Source: Bacteroidota bacterium
GTDB lineage: Bacteria > Bacteroidota > Rhodothermia > Rhodothermales > UBA10348
Assembly (NCBI GenBank): GCA_004356385.1
Contig: SMXL01000014.1
Coordinates: 1 to 6,975 of the forward strand
Direction: 5' to 3'
Length of the DNA stretch: 6,975 nucleotides
This document shows, one piece after another, positions 1 through 6,975 of the stretch (the stretch's first letter is position 1; each line of letters begins with the position of its first letter). Below the pieces are notes generated by a model. It was not told the DNA's origin, searched no databases, and worked only from the letters and a program-made list of their open reading frames with translations. The position numbers and the translations under genes are program-made.

Positions 1-3000
1 CACGGTTGGCTGAATGTACAAGCTAATACCGTCATCGGATATGCTCAGTCATTATGGGAATTGTCGGATGGGTATCCGCATCGAATTTTGTCCTGGACGG
101 GATCGATTATTCTAGTAGAAAATCTCATTCGCAATGCCGCTGTGCCGGAGGAAAGTCCTGTTCGAAGATCCGGTCCGAGCATGGCCCGTGCAATAAAGGA
201 CCTTCGTCTCGCGGGAGTATCCCATGCCCAATACGCTGAGGTAGGTGAGTCGATCGAGGAGCGCCAGGTCGCAACCGTGTTCAAACTCTATAAAGAATTC
301 CTGGAAGAAAAACGGTTATTCGACCAGGCCGATGTATTTCTGGCCGTGATTGAGATCCTGAAAAAAGACTCGTATGCTGCTTACCCGCAGCTTGTCATGG
401 TTATGGATGACATTTTGCTTTCCGAGCTCGAGCTAGAATTCGTTGCTCAGTTGTCGAAAACTGCTTCGTCGTCGTTTCTGATTGGCCCGACCAATGGTAC
501 GTCAAATGCACCGGTTCGGTCAGCCGCGATTCTCCTGAAGGGGTGGCCCAGACCGGTGACGGACGTCAACGAGAAACGCTATGAGAACTCTAACGCGAAC
601 TCTAACGGGGACGCGAATGCGGGCGAGGATCGGCCAGCCCGATCTGTTAAGACGATTCTTGCGGTAGGAGTCGATAACGAAATCCGCGCCGTATTTCGGG
701 AAATTGTCGGGAAGGGGTTGCCGCTCGATACCGTTGAACTTTCATATGCGGCGAGAGAGCCCTACATCAGGGTCATTGAATCGCTATCTGATCGGTACGG
801 AATCGACGTCTCGATTTCTTCCGGAGTTGTCGCTACCGCGTCTCGAGTTCGACAGGCAATCAGACTATTCCTATTGTGGATGGGAGAGGGTCAGTCAAGC
901 GCAACGCTGGTTCAAATGTTACGCGCCGGATACGTTTTTCTCCATGATCCAGGGGCAGGCGGTTCGCGACTGTCGTTTGAAGCAGCGAACGTTTTGGCTA
1001 CGGTTCAACTTACCGGAGGAGCAGAGACGTATCGAAGATTTTTCAATCGGCACCGACAGAAACTCGAGCGCGAGCTCAAGTCGGCGAGGGGTACATTTGT
1101 GGAGGAGGCGAGGTCGAGATCGCTCGAGATCTTTACCGGTATTTCGGATTCTCTGGCTAATTTGTTGTCGATTGGCGCAGTCGATGCGGAAACCACTCTT
1201 GATGATCTGACCGGCCGAATCGAGCAATTCGTGAAAACGTATGTTCTTTCAGAGGAAAGAGCGAAGGCTTATTCAGTTGATGCAACGATTCTGGATGAAA
1301 CCGAAAATCTACTTGCTCGATTCAAACGCCTGGGAGAAGAGATTCAAGTAGTAGTGCCGCGCGCCATTCTTCTTCGGCGTTTATTGGAATACTTGGACTC
1401 ACAACGCTTTAATAGTGGTCGGTCGTTATCCGGCTCGGTTCGGGTGGTTCCTTTGTCGGAGGCAGGCTATTCAGGACGGCCACACCTTTACATAGTAGGT
1501 CTGGACGAACTCACGATGGCGAGCCGGGTCGCCGGTAACCCATTCCTTTCTGATTCACTCAAGGATCGAATCGAGAAGAAGTACGGTCCATGCATACCCA
1601 TGTCCGCTGACATCGCGGAAAACCGGCCACGGGAACTACAGAGAGCTTTCACGAGAGCGACCGGACAGGTCACGTTCGTATACAACTGTTACGACTTAGC
1701 CGATGGACGCGAGCTTTTTCCGTCGTCTGCAATGCTAGCGCTTGGGCAATCTGGAAAGGACAGCAACGCTCTGGCGCAAGAAGGGAAAAGTGATTCGAGC
1801 GACTCACCGTCACTGTTTCACTCCTACGTTCCTGACGCTCAGGACAGTCAGACCGGACTTCCCCTCGATTGGACAGATTTGGTCTTGGCCACCAGAGACG
1901 CCGTTGAAATTGTAGAGATATGTGCGCGACGGTATCCGTGGATCGAAAGAGGCCGCCAAGCCGCCCGGGAGCGAGCAATGGACTCTTGGACCCCATACGA
2001 CGGTCAGATTCATCCGGGCCAGAGTCTCAAAACCCCGTTCTCAGGGAATATTAGATGGTCTGCGTCCAGGCTGGAAACTCTGTCAGCCTGTCCTTTCCGG
2101 TACTTTCTAAAGCACGTTCTTCATGCCAGAAGTCTGGACGAGCGGGAAGATGACGCGTGGATGACTCCACTCGAGAAAGGACTCTTGGTTCACCGGGTTC
2201 TTGCAGCGTTCATGTCCAGTCGAACCGGAAAGATTGTGGCTACCGATACCCGGGAGCTGGAAGAGCAATTGTTGCTCGAAGTTGAAGAGTTTTCGCGTAC
2301 GCGGACGCCGCCGAATCCAGCAGTGGAGGAGGGTGTCAAACAGGAGGTCAGTTCGATTGCCGACTCTTTTATTTACGACGAACTAAATCGTCAAGAGTCT
2401 ATGGAACCCTTCGCCTTCGAATTCGGATTTGGCGTCTGGTCACACAATCGGAAAGCTGATTCTGATCGTACCGAGCCTGTATCGATCGACATTGACGGGA
2501 TTACTATTTCCTTGCAGGGGTGGATTGATCGAATCGACCGGCTGAGTTCGGGAGGATTTAGCATCACCGATTACAAAACCGGATCCAGTTCGCGTTACAA
2601 TCCTTCCGATTTGCTAAACGGAGGGCGATCTTTGCAATGGGCGCTTTATGCCTTTGTCGTGGAGGATCTGATGAATGAGCCGGTTCATTTATCGGGATAT
2701 CTATTTCCGGGCGGGCGGGAATTCGGTCGGCGCATTGAAGCCGATCCTAGTGAGGCTCGTCAGGCCGTCGGCGAGGAACTGAGACGCGTCGGGCGCCTCG
2801 TAAAAGCCGGCGCCTTCTTTCAGGCAGCAAATAAGCAGGGCGAATGCAAGTTCTGTGACTATCAAAGAGTTTGTGGTGACGTGTCCCAGTTGAAATCGTC
2901 CATTCACAAAAAAATTAGTGTCACCGACGGAGCCATGGCGCACTACGAACTTCTTTCTGATTGGAGCTATGCCGCTAAACTTCTTCCGAGTTCATCTTGA
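1..3000 (+). CDS. addB: AddB-type helicase-nuclease subunit (5' partial)
   Basis: This is the nuclease/scaffold partner of AddA in the AddAB complex, which resects double-strand breaks for RecA-dependent repair. The frame is open from base 1. A TTG at 61 could be mistaken for the start, but the 20 codons before it (HGWLNVQ...) fit the family N-terminus, so the true start lies upstream. 999 residues are visible against about 1,160 in Bacillus AddB. Numbering from base 1, the helicase-like part has a motif II region reading VMDD (134-137) rather than DExx, a motif IV-like stretch (221-290), and a motif VI-like region leading to GRELFPSS (569-576). The C-terminal RecB-type nuclease shows H731, D843, D857-Y-K859, and Q879 with Y883. 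C697 plus C949-x2-C952-x5-C958 match the AddB 4Fe-4S arrangement that staples the nuclease domain. AdnA is less likely because motif II is degenerate. The Walker A region, if present, is outside the window. Confidence 0.9.
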   Translation, partial: HGWLNVQANTVIGYAQSLWELSDGYPHRILSWTGSIILVENLIRNAAVPEESPVRRSGPSMARAIKDLRLAGVSHAQYAEVGESIEERQVATVFKLYKEFLEEKRLFDQADVFLAVIEILKKDSYAAYPQLVMVMDDILLSELELEFVAQLSKTASSSFLIGPTNGTSNAPVRSAAILLKGWPRPVTDVNEKRYENSNANSNGDANAGEDRPARSVKTILAVGVDNEIRAVFREIVGKGLPLDTVELSYAAREPYIRVIESLSDRYGIDVSISSGVVATASRVRQAIRLFLLWMGEGQSSATLVQMLRAGYVFLHDPGAGGSRLSFEAANVLATVQLTGGAETYRRFFNRHRQKLERELKSARGTFVEEARSRSLEIFTGISDSLANLLSIGAVDAETTLDDLTGRIEQFVKTYVLSEERAKAYSVDATILDETENLLARFKRLGEEIQVVVPRAILLRRLLEYLDSQRFNSGRSLSGSVRVVPLSEAGYSGRPHLYIVGLDELTMASRVAGNPFLSDSLKDRIEKKYGPCIPMSADIAENRPRELQRAFTRATGQVTFVYNCYDLADGRELFPSSAMLALGQSGKDSNALAQEGKSDSSDSPSLFHSYVPDAQDSQTGLPLDWTDLVLATRDAVEIVEICARRYPWIERGRQAARERAMDSWTPYDGQIHPGQSLKTPFSGNIRWSASRLETLSACPFRYFLKHVLHARSLDEREDDAWMTPLEKGLLVHRVLAAFMSSRTGKIVATDTRELEEQLLLEVEEFSRTRTPPNPAVEEGVKQEVSSIADSFIYDELNRQESMEPFAFEFGFGVWSHNRKADSDRTEPVSIDIDGITISLQGWIDRIDRLSSGGFSITDYKTGSSSRYNPSDLLNGGRSLQWALYAFVVEDLMNEPVHLSGYLFPGGREFGRRIEADPSEARQAVGEELRRVGRLVKAGAFFQAANKQGECKFCDYQRVCGDVSQLKSSIHKKISVTDGAMAHYELLSDWSYAAKLLPSSS
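585..608 (+). repeat. 12-bp tandem repeat inside addB
   Basis: Two adjacent 12-base units, GAACTCTAACGC and GAACTCTAACGG, differ at one base. A more decayed third copy may follow at 609-620. The stretch encodes an Asn/Ser/Ala/Gly-rich run (about residues 196-208 counted from base 1), between the motif II-like and motif IV-like parts of AddB. It keeps the reading frame and looks like a slippage-derived insertion in a surface loop. Confidence 0.7.
2997..3000 (+). other. addB stop / addA start overlap (TTGA)
   Basis: The TGA stop of addB (2998-3000) overlaps a TTG start for addA (2997-2999). In the addA frame an upstream TAA at 2976-2978 limits how far the gene can extend. The next plausible start, a GTG just before the Walker A motif, would remove the conserved N-terminal segment. 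No good Shine-Dalgarno sequence is visible in the 20 bases before the TTG, so translation of addA probably depends on ribosomes finishing addB. This would help keep the two subunits in equal amounts. Confidence 0.75.
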
Positions 3001-6000
3001 TTCTCATAGACGACAAAACGCGGGCAACGATTAGAGGGAATCGAGACTATTCGATTCCACTAGCGAAAGACGAAGAGTTTTCTCTCGACGAGACTTTTCT
3101 GGTGAAAGCCGGTGCCGGTTCGGGCAAAACCAGTGTGTTGATTGAGCGCATGGTGGCTCTCGTGCGCTGTGGCATTCCGATAAAGAAAATTGCGGCGATC
3201 ACATTTACGAGGAAGGCTGCAGGCGAGATGCGCGGAAGATTTTTCAACGCTCTTACTCAGGCGCAGAAAAAATTGTCCGATGCTGTAGATCGGGCAAGAG
3301 ACGAAGGAGACACAGATGCCGCTGATGCATATTCGCTCGAGCTACAGTTTGTCGAAGCGGCACAAGTATCGGAAGAGCGGCCGTTCATCGATACGATTCA
3401 TACGCTCTGCTCGACCCTTCTGCGCGAGCATTCCTTCTCATTTGGTCTTGCCTCGGATTTTGCAGTCGTCGACGAGCGCCAGGAACAAATACTCCGGCGA
3501 CGGTTCTGGAATCAATACCTTCGCGAGACCCTCACTCGGGAGTCTTCATGGCGCAAGGACTTCGCTCGACTGGGAATATTGCCATCCGACCTAATTGACT
3601 ATTTCGGGGAGAGGGCTGCGTTTGGACATTTTGTGAGCAGCCGTAATGAGGTCTCCGAACCCGATTTGGCGAGCACGGTCGGGCGAATGGAGGAATACTT
3701 CGAGTGGATCGCCGAGCGGATGCCCTTCTCGGAACCGGTCGATAAAATATCCGACTTGATTTTCGATTTGGCTCGATATCAAGGTGTGCGGGGAACGAAG
3801 AAAAATACCGATAGAGCGGCGTTCCTGGACAAGCTGGATCGACTCGTTCGACGGGATGGATCTCTGCTGACAGGCACCGTAGCGGTGATGAAATGGTCGC
3901 GAACAAAGACGGACCCGGGCCGGGTAATCGCCGAAGCGCTGAAAGGTGGATCTTTGCTCGACGGTGAGGATCGATCGATAGCAGCTTTTGTGACCTCTGT
4001 GGTTCGTCCGGCTCTCACCACCTGGAAACAGTTTCTGCACGCCGAGATCGAGGCATTCGTCCTGCCGGCTATCGAAGAGTATTCGAGGTACCGTAAAGAG
4101 CAGGGTCGATTGAAGTACGATGATCTTCTGACGTTTTCTCTCGACGGGATGAGACAGAATTTGGAACTGCGGAAGGCCATTCAAAACCGATTTACCCATC
4201 TTCTCGTCGACGAATTTCAGGATACGGATCCGTTGCAATCCCATCTGATTTTCTTAATGACTTCCAGGGATTCCGAGGAAACAGAGTGGAAAAACTGTCG
4301 ACCTAGAGCCGGATCTCTTTTCATGGTAGGAGATGAAAAACAGTCGATCTATCGGTTTCGCCATGCCGATTTACGTGTATTCCGACAAGTTGCGAGACAG
4401 ATTACAGAGTCGGGAGGCCGCATTCTACACCTTCAAAGCAATTTTCGATCTAGTCCAGAGATCTGTAAGTGGATAAACGCTGCGGTCGGACCTCTTTTTG
4501 ATCAGGACGACCGCTTGTATCAGGCCGAGTTTGAATCCCTGAATTCAGCAACGGACGAACAGTCAAATGGCCATGCGATACTTCAGTTGAAGATCGAACG
4601 TGTATTTGGACACAACGCTGCTGTTGTCGCTGGTAAAGATGCGAAACGAGTCGCGCACCTCATTCGATCTGCAGTCGACGGGGAGGCCTCGGCGGTAATC
4701 ACCTTTCCAAAAGCGCGATTCAGCGACTTTCTCATTCTGTGCCGGGTGTCGAATCGAATGCATATTTATGCATCTGCACTCGAAGAGTCGGGCATTCCAT
4801 ATGTCATCGCGGGTGGGAAAGGACTCAGTCGATCCACCGCGCTCTCACCTCTGATCGATCTGATGGATACCGTCTATAATCCCGACGATCCAATTGCCAG
4901 GCTGGCTTATTTGCGTGGCCCTTTCGCGGGACTTTCCGATAACTCACTGTATCGTTTCGTCCAGGCCAAAGGAGAATACGTGGGAGTTGGTACGATTCCA
5001 GATTCGATAGCTCGGGACGAGATTGAAGCATTCGGTGACGCTTTTGAAACGCTGGTGCTGGCGCGACGGCTATTCGAGGAGACCGCTCCCTCGTACGCGC
5101 TCGAGCAACTTATCTCGGAAAGGGGATTGATGGGGGCCTTTGCATTCGAGGTGGACAGTTCCGCTCAAACCGGTGCCGTCCAGCGCATCCTTTCACTCGT
5201 CAGAAGCTGGGAAGCTGCCGGTCTGGGGTGGCCGGAGGTCAGGAGCGAACTACATCGATTGCAGGACGGTGATATTGAAGAGGAGGGAATGACATTGGAA
5301 ACCGGGACAAACGATACGGTGCGCCTATTCAATGTCCATCAGGCCAAAGGTCTTGAATCTCGTTATGTTTGTCTCGCCGATCCTCTTCCGAGGGAAAACC
5401 AGTCCGAGCCACGGCTGCATATCGACCGAACGGAGTCAGGCGACAAACTGTTTTTGACGGTTAGAAGCGGGTCGAGCTTCTATGCTCGGGTAATCGCCGA
5501 GCCGCCCGGATGGGAGGCGGCCGCTGACGAAGAGCAGAAATTCGAGCAGGCAGAGCGCACTCGTCTTTTGTATGTCGCCACAACAAGGGCTAAGGAGGCG
5601 CTGATCGTTTCAAGGTATCTGGGCAAAGAGGATTCTGGAACGTGGAGTCCCCTTTACAAAGCGCTGGACGAAATCGACGCGCCGACAATCTCAGCCGAAG
5701 AGGGGGCATTTTCGGACCGGAGCCGCTCGGATTCCTCGTCAGAAGTGATATCGAGTGATCCAAAATCGACTACGCCAGATCCAATTACACCAGATCCGAC
5801 GTCTCCAAAAAATTGGATTGAAAGACTGGCGTTTGCCGAAAAACAGATTGAACAAATATCGAAGCCCTCGTTCGAGGCAGTAACCGTTACGGGTGTCACG
5901 GAGGCGCTTACTGAGAGCTTGTCTGTTGTAGATGACGTAGAACTCGGCGCAGTTGGATCGAAGCGACGCGGTTTTGTAGGTCGCGGTGTTGGATTCGGAA

Positions 6001-6479
6001 ATGCGATGCATCAGCTTCTGGAATATGCTGTTCAAAATCGTCTGCAAACGCTGGAGCCTGAGGAAGAGAAAAATAGAGCTGAGGCAGCTCTTGAGGGTCT
6101 TTCTGGTCTTGGAAAAAAGGAGAAGGATCAATGGGTGAGCGCGGCACTCAACCAGCTTTCCGAGTTTAGAGCGTCTTCACTTTGGCAGGAAGTCCTCGTA
6201 GCAGATCGGGTGTTTACCGAAATACCCTTTTCACTTCCAACGATTTCCGGCAACAAAAAGGAAATCCTCTCAGGAAAAATCGATCTCGTCTTTCGAAAAG
6301 AGGGGGCATGGACCATCGTAGATTACAAAACTGATCGTACCGACGCAGAATCTCTTCGGGAGACGTATTCGAATCAGGTGCTTTCCTATTCCAGGGCCTG
6401 GGAATCCCTGGCTGATGAGCGGGTCGTTCAATGTGGGTTGTGGTGGACGCATGAGGGGTGTTGGATCCCTCTGTCATGA
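2997..6479 (+). CDS. addA: AddA helicase-nuclease subunit
   Basis: This is the ATP-driven 3'-5' SF1A DNA helicase and second nuclease of AddAB, acting in the cytoplasm at double-strand DNA ends. The 1,160 residues are close to the 1,232 of Bacillus AddA. Motifs in order: Walker A AGAGSGKT (38-45), motif Ia TFTRKAAGEM (69-78), DTIHTLC (132-138), YDDLL (374-378), motif II VDEFQDTD (404-411), motif III GDEKQSIYRFR (445-455), motif IV SNFRSSPE (481-488), motif V NVHQAKGLE (779-787) and motif VI LLYVATTRAKE (857-867). A Pro/Asp/Thr linker (about 915-940) leads to the nuclease, with H1005, D1096, D1109-Y-K1111, and Q1127 with Y1131. The D-D spacing of 13 equals that of E. coli RecB. No classical Q motif precedes Walker A; instead there is a D-x-x-x-R-x-x-I type segment. 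AddA is preferred over RecB because its partner has an active-looking nuclease and Fe-S cysteines. No frameshift is seen. Confidence 0.95.
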   Translation: MILIDDKTRATIRGNRDYSIPLAKDEEFSLDETFLVKAGAGSGKTSVLIERMVALVRCGIPIKKIAAITFTRKAAGEMRGRFFNALTQAQKKLSDAVDRARDEGDTDAADAYSLELQFVEAAQVSEERPFIDTIHTLCSTLLREHSFSFGLASDFAVVDERQEQILRRRFWNQYLRETLTRESSWRKDFARLGILPSDLIDYFGERAAFGHFVSSRNEVSEPDLASTVGRMEEYFEWIAERMPFSEPVDKISDLIFDLARYQGVRGTKKNTDRAAFLDKLDRLVRRDGSLLTGTVAVMKWSRTKTDPGRVIAEALKGGSLLDGEDRSIAAFVTSVVRPALTTWKQFLHAEIEAFVLPAIEEYSRYRKEQGRLKYDDLLTFSLDGMRQNLELRKAIQNRFTHLLVDEFQDTDPLQSHLIFLMTSRDSEETEWKNCRPRAGSLFMVGDEKQSIYRFRHADLRVFRQVARQITESGGRILHLQSNFRSSPEICKWINAAVGPLFDQDDRLYQAEFESLNSATDEQSNGHAILQLKIERVFGHNAAVVAGKDAKRVAHLIRSAVDGEASAVITFPKARFSDFLILCRVSNRMHIYASALEESGIPYVIAGGKGLSRSTALSPLIDLMDTVYNPDDPIARLAYLRGPFAGLSDNSLYRFVQAKGEYVGVGTIPDSIARDEIEAFGDAFETLVLARRLFEETAPSYALEQLISERGLMGAFAFEVDSSAQTGAVQRILSLVRSWEAAGLGWPEVRSELHRLQDGDIEEEGMTLETGTNDTVRLFNVHQAKGLESRYVCLADPLPRENQSEPRLHIDRTESGDKLFLTVRSGSSFYARVIAEPPGWEAAADEEQKFEQAERTRLLYVATTRAKEALIVSRYLGKEDSGTWSPLYKALDEIDAPTISAEEGAFSDRSRSDSSSEVISSDPKSTTPDPITPDPTSPKNWIERLAFAEKQIEQISKPSFEAVTVTGVTEALTESLSVVDDVELGAVGSKRRGFVGRGVGFGNAMHQLLEYAVQNRLQTLEPEEEKNRAEAALEGLSGLGKKEKDQWVSAALNQLSEFRASSLWQEVLVADRVFTEIPFSLPTISGNKKEILSGKIDLVFRKEGAWTIVDYKTDRTDAESLRETYSNQVLSYSRAWESLADERVVQCGLWWTHEGCWIPLS
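5772..5801 (+). repeat. 15-bp imperfect tandem repeat in the addA linker
   Basis: Two 15-base units (5772-5786 and 5787-5801) match at 11 of 15 positions and share the core CCAGATCC. They encode a TPDPI-TPDPT repeat (about residues 926-935 of AddA), preceded by a related SDPKST segment. The repeat lies in the tether between the helicase domains and the C-terminal nuclease. It is probably a flexible, partly extended spacer and carries no catalytic motif. Confidence 0.65.
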
Positions 6480-6496
6480 TACGGCGTTAGTTTTTT

Positions 6497-6504
6497 GAGG
6501 TGAT
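6497..6504 (+). promoter_or_regulatory. Strong Shine-Dalgarno sequence of rmuC
   Basis: GAGGTGAT matches eight consecutive bases of the extended Shine-Dalgarno consensus and ends five bases before the ATG at 6510. It supports that ATG over the in-frame TTG at 6504, which overlaps the site. The contrast with the apparently leaderless addA start suggests rmuC is translated independently of addA even if both share one transcript. Confidence 0.8.
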
Positions 6505-6509
6505 TGAAT

Positions 6510-6975
6510 ATGGAATTGGGAATTGGAACTCTGGTTGGGGCCTTACTGGGCGGACTGATTGCTTGGCTTGTGGGTAAAGCCCGATCGGCGTCGATAACAG
6601 CGCGTCTCGAAGAAAAGGAAGAAAGCGCCCTGGCGAGAACCGCGGAGTTGAAACAACTATCGGCCGAACACTCCGATCTAAACGCGAAATATTCGGCGGA
6701 GGTTGCCGGCCGTGAACAGGAACGAATCGCGGCAGAAGAGAAGTTGATTCTCCTACGAGAGGCCCAGGAAGAATTACTAACTCAGTTTCAAGCGTTGTCA
6801 CGCAAAGCCTTAGACTCGAATAACAAGAGTTTTCTTGAACTTGCAAAGACCCAGGTCGAACATCTCCTGACGAAGGTGGATGCCAAAGAAGACAAGCGCG
6901 CCCTGGAGATGAAGAACCTCGTTGATCCGCTCGAGAAGTTCCTTAAGGAAGTGACCAAACAGATCGGAGATATAG
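6510..6975 (+). CDS. rmuC: DNA recombination protein RmuC (3' partial)
   Basis: RmuC proteins have a membrane-anchored or coiled-coil N-terminus and a C-terminal domain with a predicted PD-(D/E)XK nuclease fold. In E. coli, loss of rmuC raises inversion frequency at short inverted repeats. The 155 visible residues begin with a short Gly-rich hydrophobic helix (about 4-21, one probable membrane span). A charged, heptad-like Glu/Lys/Ala/Leu coiled coil follows (about 30-92). Then comes the family's pre-domain signature: a QFQALSRKAL segment (92-101), NNKSFLELA (104-112), and a stretch around LVDPLEKFLKE (137-147) matching the usual 'lv-P-L--L' region. The predicted catalytic domain lies beyond the window, so nuclease integrity cannot be judged. 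The gene starts 30 bases after addA on the same strand, and I see no convincing terminator between them, so co-transcription is likely. A generic coiled-coil membrane protein is the alternative, but the signature after residue 90 argues against it. Confidence 0.88.
   Translation, partial: MELGIGTLVGALLGGLIAWLVGKARSASITARLEEKEESALARTAELKQLSAEHSDLNAKYSAEVAGREQERIAAEEKLILLREAQEELLTQFQALSRKALDSNNKSFLELAKTQVEHLLTKVDAKEDKRALEMKNLVDPLEKFLKEVTKQIGDI

Noticed and set aside
1114..1131. Inverted repeat TCGAG-ATCG-CTCGA and an adjacent direct TCGAGATC repeat
   Set aside because: It lies inside addB coding sequence, encodes an ordinary Arg/Ser/Leu/Glu stretch, and is expected by chance given the TCGA-rich composition. 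No regulatory context is present.
61..3000. Start of addB at the TTG at position 61
   Set aside because: The frame is open from base 1, and the residues encoded upstream fit the family's N-terminal region. Starting at 61 would cut into the first helicase-like domain.
3591..4244. 217-codon open frame on the - strand
   Set aside because: It lies wholly opposite addA, including bases encoding motif II. It has a low-complexity Arg/Ser/Pro-rich product with no recognisable domain, and conserved AddA motifs explain the sequence.
5739..6131. 130-codon open frame on the - strand
   Set aside because: It is antisense to the AddA linker and the start of the nuclease domain, and its product resembles no family I know. 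It is a shadow of the real gene.
6453..6496. Hairpin GAGGG/CCCTC (6453-6457 with 6467-6471) followed by T6 at 6491-6496, as a possible addA terminator
   Set aside because: The stem is only 5 bp with a 9-base loop, it lies in the coding end of addA, and the T run is about 20 bases away and abuts the rmuC Shine-Dalgarno. This is not a canonical intrinsic terminator.
6487..6846. 119-codon open frame on the - strand opposite rmuC
   Set aside because: The + strand frame has a strong Shine-Dalgarno, a membrane helix, a coiled coil and RmuC signatures; the antisense product shows none of these.
1..6975. Anti-phage defence or other undescribed system
   Set aside because: All three genes belong to known DNA-repair families with intact motifs, and no unexplained gene, repeat array or RNA-like structure of note fills the short gaps.

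Overview
This window is a compact bacterial DNA-repair locus with all genes on the + strand: addB (5' end cut off by the window), addA (complete) and rmuC (3' end cut off). Base composition looks near 50% GC by eye. The one internal start that is not ATG is TTG. I see no mobile element, tRNA, rRNA, CRISPR array or phage-type gene.

Layout. Bases 1-3000 are open in one frame from the first base and encode most of an AddB-type subunit: a degenerate UvrD-like helicase scaffold followed by a RecB-family nuclease domain framed by four cysteines of the AddB iron-sulfur type. Bases 2997-6479 encode AddA, an SF1 helicase with all the diagnostic motifs plus a second RecB-family nuclease. The addB stop and the addA TTG start overlap by 4 bases. 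After 30 bases carrying a strong Shine-Dalgarno sequence, rmuC begins at 6510 and runs off the window, showing an N-terminal membrane helix, a coiled coil and the start of the RmuC domain.

How they work together. AddA and AddB are expected to form one heterodimer that binds double-strand DNA ends, unwinds them and cuts both strands, producing the 3' tails that RecA needs. Both nuclease domains keep the expected catalytic residues, which fits AddAB and not RecBCD, where RecC has no active nuclease. RmuC is a nuclease-fold protein linked in E. coli to suppression of short inverted-repeat rearrangements. Its position suggests co-transcription with addBA, but a functional link is inference.

Organism. 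The AddA N-terminus resembles the form I associate with Acidobacteriota, Myxococcota, Gemmatimonadota and similar phyla rather than Bacillus AddA. I cannot place the genus or phylum securely. The window is essentially core genome. I did not find a convincing undescribed system; the findings below are modest and mostly concern gene order, low-complexity inserts and an excess of the tetranucleotide TCGA.
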